DNA of 60,000 bases, from contig CM055096.1 of NCBI GenBank assembly GCA_029204225.1, forward strand, positions 61,920,957 through 61,980,956, read 5' to 3'. The notes below the pieces were generated by a model that did not search any database, was not told where the DNA came from, and saw only the letters and a program-made list of their open reading frames with translations. Numbering within the stretch: position 1 is the stretch's first letter; every line of letters starts with the position of its first letter. Positions 53,031 to 60,000 of the stretch are shown here, in pieces. Source of the DNA: Diphasiastrum complanatum. Taxonomy: Eukaryota > Streptophyta > Lycopodiopsida > Lycopodiales > Lycopodiaceae. The translations under genes and the position numbers were made by a program.

Positions 53031-53403
53031 TGTAAAGAATTTCAGATCATTAAGATACAAAATCATCCCTTTGATCTTTGGTTAGAAAGACAACAAATCA
53101 CCAACCTTGCCAATGTAGAAAAATCAGCATCTACTCTATGAATGAGATGCAAACTCTAATAGATCTTGATCAAACATCAATCAAAAGATGAAATGAAGTT
53201 GTTGTCCATAAAAAAATAGTAAGCTAGTGTATTTCACACGTGTGGATCCGAATATAACATAAAGCGAGCATTCTACACATGAAATTGCAAGATATCACCA
53301 ATATAGTGCACCAATGGATAAATGACCCAAAGAGAACTCATGTATAAGCATGAAATGAGATAAGAGAGAGAGAATACTTATCTTCCCACAAGTTACATCC
53401 TTT
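53031..53403 (-). repeat. partial LTR, family 2 (5' LTR end)
   Basis: Starts TGTAAAGAATTTCAGATC and matches 16158-16560 (AAAAATCAGCATCTAC, ATTGCAAGATATCAC, CACAAGTTACATCCTTT), then stops. Contains CACACGTGTG at 53235-53244. Confidence 0.85.
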
Positions 53404-53501
53404 CTTACTCAAATCATAGATCAAGAATTAATCATCACACTTAAGAATCATCACCATTTCTTATAATCCTCTGACAATAATTAAGTATCTATTTATGATC
53501 C

Positions 53502-53753
53502 AGTTAAGAAACACAGTTTAAACACCCGACCAGATCAATCACCATAGCACAACATCAAGTGCAACAAAACAAGACAACCGAGTAGCTCACCTCAAACTGT
53601 ATATTCAACTACTCAGTAAGTACAAAGATAAAGTTACTTAAAAGCACTCAAAGGGCTCATAAAAGAAAGACGGCCCGATAATTCTAGAACTAAGCACACG
53701 TGGTGCCATCAAAATAAGAAAGCACTCTATCAGTCGATCATTCTATTTTAACT
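53502..53753 (-). repeat. 252-bp LTR (3' LTR)
   Basis: AGTTAAGAAACACAGTTTAA at the left edge, ATTCTATTTTAACT at the right. Contains CACACGTGG near 53695. Confidence 0.93.
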
Positions 53754-54600
53754 CTCTCCCTCAATGGTCAATGTCTCTCTTTATTTTAGAGTTTACTCTA
53801 TTCATGGAACATACCTCCATGATAGTATTACAAGTAAAAGCTTTTTACATAACCAGATCTAAGCCAAGTTTGGCTTTAAAAGTTTCAAACTTTTCTTTAC
53901 TTAAAGCTTTCGTAAATATATCAGCAACTTGTAATAACGTAGAACAATGTACAATACTTATATCTTCAGATTGTAGTTTCTCACGCACAAAGTGATATTT
54001 TATCTCAATATGTTTGTCCTAGCGTGAAAGATAGGATTCTTAGCCAATTGTATTCCACTTTGATTGTCACATAGAATAACAGTAGGATTTACCTGCTTCA
54101 TGCCAATCTCACATAACAACTTATGTAGCCAAACAGTTTCCTTGGTAGTAGAACTTAACGCTTTATATTCAACCACTGCCAAAATTGAAGGCATAACCTG
54201 TTGTTGACTTTCTATCATCTATACTTCCTGCCCAATAAGCGTCAACATAACCCTGCAACTTAGGTAAAGCACTTTGTCTTTTGTAGATTAGGCCAAGGTT
54301 AGGTGTACCTTTCGCATACCTCAAAATTCTTTTTGCAGCTTTCCAATGGTCCATAGTGGGTGATGACATGAATTGGCTAATCAACATAGTAGATATCAGA
54401 ACGTGTTGTCGTAAGATATATCAAACTCCAAACAAGCTGAAGAAATAGAGTAGCGTCAACATGTGCACTATCATCAATACGAGATAATTTCTTACCAGCT
54501 TCGCAAGGGGTGATGGAAGGTTTGCACTCTATCATGTGAAATCTCTCCAATACCTCGCCCACATACTTGTTTTGACATAACCTGATATCACTGCCAGTTT
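53754..54600 (-). pseudogene. copia connection and RNase H
   Basis: Minus frames 54377-54562 (LERFHMIECKPSITPCEAGK, SLIYLTTTRSDIYYVD), 54169-54387 (DHWKAAKRILRYAKGTPN, GYVDAYWAGSIDD with Asp-Ala-Tyr in place of Asp-Ala-Asp, KSTTGYAFNF), 54000-54218 (EYKALSSTTKETVWLH, LCDNQSGIQLAKNPIFHART) and the RNase H tail to about 53830. The frame changes at each join. The Glu box is partly lost near 54180. Confidence 0.87.
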
Positions 54601-54601
54601 T

Positions 54602-55160
54602 TCATACTTCGACACCCAAGCAGTAGTGCATAAGATCTAAATCTGTCATCTCAAACTGCTTGCATAGGTTGGCTTTGATGAAACAAGTGAGGTTCTCATC
54701 ATTGCCTGTGATAAGGATATCATCAACATAAAGTACAATCAAGGCAATGCTATCATCGTTTATAAGAACATAAAGATTTGGATCTGAATTTGTTCTTACA
54801 AATCCATGAGAAAGAAAGTAATTGTCAATGAGTCCATACCATGCGCGTGGCGCTTGCTTAAGACCATAAAGTGCTTTGTGTAGTTTACATACCTTTTGTT
54901 CTTGCCCTTTTGCCATGAAGCCCTGCGGTTGGACCATGTTCTAAGTCACCATTCAAAAATGCGGACTTCACATCCATTTGATGGATCTTCCACCCAAAAT
55001 GAGATGCTAGGGCAATGATAAGGCGTAGCGTAGTCCACTTAGCCACTGGAGCAAATGTCTCTTCATAGTCAATTCCTTTGGTTTGCTCATAACCCTTCAC
55101 TACTAGGCGTGCCTTATGCTTTGCTATCATGCCATCCGCATGAAACTTTGTTCTAAACAC
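54602..55160 (-). pseudogene. copia reverse transcriptase core
   Basis: Frame 54885-55160: FRTKFHADGMIAKHKARLVV, YEETFAPVAKWTTLRLI, motif A QMDVKSAFLNGDLEH intact, then a frameshift near 54930. Frame 54602-54937: MVQPQGFMAKGQEQKVC, YGLKQAPRAWYGLID, VLYVDDILITGN intact, MTDLDLMHYCLGVEV. Only the frameshift separates two otherwise sound halves. Confidence 0.9.
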
Positions 55161-56049
55161 CCATTTGTTATCAATGGATCTCTTTCCAAGTGGTAGTCAA
55201 CCAACTCCCATGTATCATGTCTGTGGATGGATTCTATCTCCTCATCCCAAGGAGTGTCTAAATAATGTCTCTTACTTCCAACCGGTTTCTCCTTTATTGC
55301 TCCTATTGGCAAGTACCTCCCCCTAGGCTCTTGAATAGGTGGTGTCCTTTCATACTCACCCTCTCGACTCTCGTCTTCACGTGCATCATCTTGTGGAGCG
55401 TCTTGTTCATCTTTTTCTTCCAAAATCGTGGGAAGTCTTTTGATGCTTTCACCACTTGCATGGTCTTCATCTTCATACCTATGTGTCTCATCAAAGATCA
55501 CATCTTTGATAATGTGAATCTTGTTCATTACAGGATCAAAACACTTGTATGCCTTTGTCCTCTCGTCATAACCGATGAAGATACACTTGATTGCTTTGGC
55601 ATCAAGTTTCTTTCGCTCCTCCTTTGGCACATGTGCATAGGCCTTACATACAATGACACGAAACTTGTCGATTTTGGCTTTATTCTTGTAAATGCTTCTT
55701 CGGGAGTCACATTTGGAACCGCAACTGTAGGACTCCTGTTTTTCAAGAATGTTGCCGCACTGCATGCTTCCGACCAAAGTGAATCAGTCAAGCCCATTTG
55801 CTTCATCATGGAGCGTGCACTCTCCATAATAGTCATGTTTTTCCTTTCAGCTACACCATTACTATGCGGCGTGTGTGACTGTGTAAATTGTCTTTTGATG
55901 TCGTGTTCCTTGCAAAAGTCCTCAAAATCATCAAATTTGTATTTTCCCCCTCTATCAGATCTTAGCACTTTGATGCGTGCATCCAGTTGGTTCTCTACCA
56001 AAGTCTGGAACTTTTTGAAACGAGTAAACGCGTCAGATTTCTTCTTCAA
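55127..56049 (-). pseudogene. copia integrase core, tail and linker
   Basis: Frame 55528-56049: KKKSDAFTRFKKFQTL, RSDRGGKYKFDDFED (the usual S-D-S-G-G-E-Y is altered), HSNGVAERKNMTIM (Glu), SEACSAATFLKNRSPTV, then a frameshift near 55690. Frame 55127-55777: HVPKEERKKLDAKAIKCIFIG, CFDPVMNKIHIIKDVIFDE and an acidic linker. The first integrase Asp is upstream, in the next feature. Confidence 0.88.
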
Positions 56050-56073
56050 GAAATAAATCCATGTCCTCCTAGA

Positions 56074-56529
56074 TTAATCATTTATGGATGCTTTCCCCAA
56101 TGACATGGTATTCATTGGGCCGCACAGGTCGCTGTGAATAAGTTCCAGCAGTTTCTTAGCTCTTGCAGTTCCACCTTTCTTGATTGTCTCCCTATGATGC
56201 TTTTCCATGACGCATCCTTCACATATTGCATGATGATCATCCTGCAATGCCGGTAACCCTATTACCATCTTCAGCTTTGCCATCAATCTCAAGCTCCCAT
56301 AGTTCAAATGACCAAGTCTTCTATGCCACAACTCAGATTGAGATGCTGCTGAGATAGCCAAACCATATCCTCCTGATTTTGCAACATCCAAGCTATAAAG
56401 GCCACAGTTACTATCTCTATAACCTTTCGCCACCACTTTATGATTGTGGTTCATATATCTCATAAGGCATCCATCCTTGACAAATTCAACTTTAAGATGT
56501 TGATTTGCCAGGTTTTCCAATTGCCACAA
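56074..56529 (-). pseudogene. copia GAG_pre and integrase start
   Basis: NLANQHLKVEFVKDGCLM, ELWHRRLGHLNYGSLRLM, CEGCVMEKHHRETI, LLELIHSDLCGPMNTMSLGK (first Asp intact), then a stop. The frame upstream runs directly into gag text, marking the deletion of nucleocapsid and protease. Confidence 0.9.
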
Positions 56530-56940
56530 GTTGATCTCTCAGCTCCTTTATCCTGGTGAAGAAAGATCCCACTGATTCACTTTCTTCCATCCTTACTGCG
56601 TTCAATCTCGACTTCAAGAACATGGCCTGAGCTAGATTGCAAGTTTGAAATTACATTCTAAGAGCTTCCCAAGCTCCCCTAGCCGTCGTGGCATCACTTA
56701 TATGAGTGATCACGTGGTCTTTCACTGAAAGATTGATCAAGGACAATGCTCTCTGTGCCTTTTTATCAAAGGCCCTCATATCACCAGAACTAGTATTGGC
56801 CGGACTTCAATACCTGCCACGATCTCCCATAACTCTTTCTCCATCAAAATGCTCTTCATTTTGAATTTCCAGATGTTGTAGTTAGAAGCCCCATCAAGTT
56901 TGCTTGCATCACCCAAAATTGACTCATTGATGTTTGCCAT
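56530..56940 (-). pseudogene. copia gag head, decayed
   Basis: ATG at 56940 (MANINESILGDASKLDG, NYNIWKFKMKSILMEKELW), then stops and frame changes with traces up to FFTRIKELRDQLVAIG. There the sequence jumps to GAG_pre. No knuckle and no D-S-G-A. Confidence 0.8.
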
Positions 56941-58202
56941 TTCCAAACTGCTTGAAACTCCACCTGTAGGTTATAAAGTGTATGTCGAAGCCAACCGTGA
57001 TGTCAGAAATAAAAAATAATGACCTGAAATTTTTGGCTTACTAGGCCACCGGCCGCTCTTTCACCAAATTGAAAGCCAAACTAGAGTCACTTTCCGAAAT
57101 GCTTCTTGTCACCCACTCCCAGCTACCTGCCCAGTGGAATAGTGAAATCACTTCTGGCACATTCCAAACACTTTCTCCATGGCAATCACTCTGTTTTGGC
57201 ATACCGTACTTGCAGGTACAATCGGGGTGTCCTTCGTTTGGAGGCTATAGCCTTTCGTTTGGCCAAAATAGGCTAAAGGAGGTGAAAATAAGGGCAATTT
57301 GGATTTTTGAACTGTTTCTTCGGTGTGAAGAAACTTCACCCTTCAAAAGTTTGGGACCCAGCAATTATTTTAGTTTGAAGATTTCTAATGAAGTTGCAAT
57401 GCACTTTGCACTTCAGACCCCTTCTTATGAAGTTCAAGTTGAAATCCAACAGATCCAATGGTCACCTAAGATCTGACTGCCTAGATCATTCCTTGGCCAG
57501 TCAACTTTAACCATTGAACACAATAGTTCCAGATCCAACGATCATGATCATTCAGACGCATCAAGTTATCTTCTTGAGAACACTTGTCCCTTCCACACGC
57601 TACAGGATAGTGCGGTTGACCACGCATTCAGACCCGCGACCTCCCTCACGCCATCTTTGAGCTTCTTCACGCTGATTTCCAACAATGGCTGCCCTGCTGA
57701 TCACCCTATCTCCTCCAATGCTCCACGGCCGCCCACGGCTTCTTATAGGCTGATTCTCCCTACTAGGGCCCCCTTCTCTAGCTCTTCACAGCCACAAAAA
57801 CAAATTTGTATTGAGAGAAAAGAGTTTTTTCCCTTCTTGAAATCCTAGCTGTCAAAGAAGATGTTTTTGAATTTTATCAGATCTTCTTGAGAATCTATCT
57901 GAGCAGCTACCTATCCCTCTGAGGTCGTCTTATAGCAAGAAATATGCTGCTCCAAATCGCTCTTCAAACGGTGTTCGATTGGATTCAAACCAATCACAAA
58001 CGCCAAGCAAACCTCCGGAAGAATTTCCAGTTTTAATCTTTTCTTTCCCTCTAATTCAGCCGACAATCTCTAGCCTCTGAATCTTCTTACTTTTTTTTCT
58101 ATTCCACAAATCTCCACATACTCGGTTTTGTGCTTCCTAGCCAACAAACCATCGTGAATTCGTAGCTCTCTGTTCTTGTTCAGTGATTCAAGCCACTAAA
58201 AA
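56941..58202 (-). other. 1.26-kb leader of the AGTTA copia
   Basis: Between gag and the primer site. No minus frame is sustained. A 135-residue plus frame (57069-57476) has no motif I know and runs against the element. This leader is much longer than in the other elements here and could contain captured sequence. Confidence 0.5.
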
Positions 58203-58214
58203 GCTATGATACCA
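58203..58214 (-). other. primer-binding site, variant
   Basis: The minus strand reads TGGTATCATAGC, one base different from the usual TGGTATCAGAGC, directly beside the LTR end at 58215. Confidence 0.88.
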
Positions 58215-58466
58215 AGTTAAGAAACACAGTCTAAACACCTGACCGGATCAATCACCATAGCACAACATCAAGTGCAACAAAACAAGACAACCAAATAGCT
58301 CACCTCAAACTGTATATTCAACTACTCAGTAAGTACAAAGATAAAGCTACTTAAAAGCACTCAAAGGGCTCGTAAAAGAAAGACGGCCCGATAATTCTAG
58401 AACTAAGCACAGTGGTGCCGTCGAAATAAAAAAGCACTGTATAAGTTGATCATTGCTATTTTAACT
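58215..58466 (-). repeat. 252-bp LTR (5' LTR)
   Basis: Partner of 53502-53753, AGTTAAGAAACACAGTCTAA to TGCTATTTTAACT. Followed by the second GATCC. Confidence 0.93.
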
Positions 58467-58471
58467 GATCC

Positions 58472-59164
58472 ATCAATCATAAATATTTAGATTCGTATGA
58501 TTCGTCAATCGTTATTTTCTGGAATCCAAACCATACTTAATCATTTATAGGATACTGGAGTATATGTCCAACATAACTCAGGAAAAGTAAGAATCATTCC
58601 AAAATCTTTCCACTAAGAAAATATTGGATTCAGGAATATTCTTCAAACATGATTCTTTGACTAAAGTGCAAGATTTAACTTCTATAAGCCACTAATAATT
58701 AAAGACTGAACGCATACCAAAATGACAATCATCTTCAACTACAAAAAACTTTAGCTACAATTTAGAATCACATCTAGATATCCAAAGTCCTACTGAATAT
58801 CAATCCAGTTATTATTCTTGGATTCATTATGATTCGTTATCCAATTGAGCTCTCTAGAATACAATCACTAATGAGCTGAGTCTATTCCTTAACTAAGGCT
58901 ACCAATAGGATTTCAGTAACTCTTAAACTGTACCCAATGGGATTTTACTATTTGGATAAAGAGTTTTGTCACTACTCATTTTGTCTGGTCATTTCATATT
59001 GTTTGATGATTTTAAATTTAATTTTGACGAGTATCTTGCACAAATGTTTACTTGACCCAATTCCAAAGATCAATATCAATTACAAATATATTAGACAAGA
59101 AACAGATTTCAAACTTTTAACCAAGAAGTTCGAAATTCAACAAAAAAGAAAAAAATTCAAGTTT
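58472..59164. other. AT-rich gene-free stretch
   Basis: Scattered GATTCGTATGATTCGT-like short repeats and one 88-residue plus frame without motif. Nothing else seen. Confidence 0.5.
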
Positions 59165-60000
59165 AACATTAGGAAGAACCATTGTCACCTCTCAAGCACT
59201 TGATCTTTGTGGAAAATAGGTTCTCCCTTGCATTCTTGAACTTGACAAAGACATCATACACTTCATCCTTGCTCTTTAGTAGATAGATCCAACAAAATCT
59301 ACTAAAATCATCAATGAATGTTGCATACATCTTAGCTCCACTATTGCTAATTGTAATAAATCCATGAATATCCGAATGTGCAAGTTGAATAGGCTTTGTA
59401 GATCTAGAAATAGATGTAGTATAAGGTAGTCTATGTGACTTAGACAAAGCACAAGACTCACAAACATGCTTGACATCACTTAAGGAACTTGGAAGACCAA
59501 TCACAACCTTCTTCCTTGCCATTACCTCCAATGACTTGAAGTTGAGGTGTGCCATCCTTTTGTACCAAACCTCTTGAATAGAAATTTGCTCCCTTGCAAC
59601 ACATCCAACTTGGTTAGCAATAACACAAGCATCTAGTTTGAACAGCTTCCCTTGCCTTTTACCTTTTCCAATCAAAACATCCTTCCTTTTGATCAAACAA
59701 GCATCTCCATCAAACTCCACCTTGAGGTCTTTACTTAGCATTTGGCTCACACTAAGCAAATTCTTGGTAATAGATGGAATAAACAAGACATCCTCCAAAT
59801 GAACATTCCTATTTGTATTGTGCCGATCCCTTTGATTGCACACTAGCATCCTCTTGAAGTGTCGATGTAGATCCACCTCTTGCTTGAAGCCTATATTCCT
59901 CATTGATCAAGATCTCTTGAAGATCCATCAAACCTGGCAAAGTATTTTGAATAGCAATACTTTGAACAATGTTAGCATGAGCATCCAACAAGCCATTAAG
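59165..60000 (-). pseudogene. copia gag end, protease tail, integrase start
   Basis: From the window edge, frame 59809-59991 gives gag (VQSIAIQNTLPGLMDLQEIL). Frame 59169-59903 gives VHLEDVLFIPSITKNLLSVS, GKLFKLDACVIANQ, MAHLNFKSLEVMARKKVVIG, CESCALSKSHRLPYT, FIDDFSRFCWIYLLKSKDEV and LRGDNGSS. The protease D-S-G box is absent: gag passes straight to the protease tail, so a deletion of about 150 codons is likely. Near-identical in places to 23050-23944. Truncated at 59165; gag continues beyond the window. Confidence 0.9.

Larger units (their letters stand above)
53502..58466 (-). mobile_element. copia with 252-bp AGTTA...TAACT LTRs
   Basis: 4965 bp, minus. Both LTRs are 252 bp and begin AGTTAAGAAACACAG and end TTTTAACT, so the usual TG...CA is absent. 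GATCC is duplicated on both sides (53497-53501 and 58467-58471). A primer site TGGTATCATAGC and a purine tract TTGAGGGAGAG are adjacent to the LTRs. The LTRs look about 94% identical by hand. Gag to RNase H order is kept, with a deletion joining mid-gag to GAG_pre. Confidence 0.92.

Noticed and set aside
57069-57476. 135-residue plus frame in the leader of the AGTTA copia
   Set aside because: No motif, antisense to the element, and length within chance for a low-stop stretch. Kept only as part of the leader finding.

Overview
This window looks like repeat-dense nuclear DNA of a land plant. Nearly all recognisable coding sequence is Ty1/copia (gag, protease, integrase, reverse transcriptase, RNase H in copia order). 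Several elements carry primer-binding sites complementary to plant initiator-Met tRNA, and the few non-copia coding pieces have GT-AG introns. I cannot name the species. A Crypton-like tyrosine recombinase in this setting would favour a non-seed plant (bryophyte, lycophyte or fern) over a flowering plant, but that is weak inference. I see no intact single-copy host gene, rRNA, tRNA gene or CRISPR array.

Layout. 1-6.5 kb: a minus copia wreck, a 64-bp LTR scrap, an endonuclease-like fragment, a plus copia wreck, a broken minus-strand tyrosine recombinase, and an integrase scrap. 6.5-7.9 kb: 3' LTR plus RNase H of a minus copia. 7.9-10.8 kb: a GC-rich hairpin-bearing tandem repeat, then a second recombinase copy bounded by short imperfect inverted repeats. 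10.8-12.6 kb: no genes. 12.6-18.3 kb: copia fragments, microsatellites and two LTRs of different families. 18.3-23.0 kb: a copia element with both LTRs but decayed genes. 23.0-30.0 kb: a minus integrase wreck, then a plus copia whose reverse transcriptase was split by a 4.8-kb element with two 832-bp LTRs and a 5-bp duplication. 30.0-36.5 kb: two copia elements fused head to tail. 36.9-40.3 kb: a minus copia wreck and a decayed coiled-coil reading frame of unknown origin. 40.3-50.4 kb: further copia fragments, two meeting in opposite orientation at 43.4 kb. 50.4-53.0 kb: fragments of an unidentified intron-containing gene interrupted by a 512-bp inverted-repeat element. 53.5-58.5 kb: a copia element with 252-bp LTRs whose ends are AGTTA...TAACT instead of TG...CA. 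59.2-60 kb: another minus copia fragment.

Most notable is the 4.9-10.8 kb recombinase pair. Both copies show an Arg box, a Lys, a K-x-x-R-type box, a GH box and a Tyr, and share an intron position. The plus copy lies between inverted repeats whose outer module (a GGGCCC hairpin followed by ACGTTATT and GCAGG) is also present, inverted, in both units of the adjacent tandem repeat. Cryptons are not generally described with terminal inverted repeats, so this may be an undescribed type of tyrosine-recombinase element. Both copies are broken by stops and frameshifts. Next in interest are CACACGTGTG-type palindromes that recur in at least four otherwise different LTR or leader families, and the non-canonical LTR ends.

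All inference is by reading. No database search, alignment program or expression data was available.
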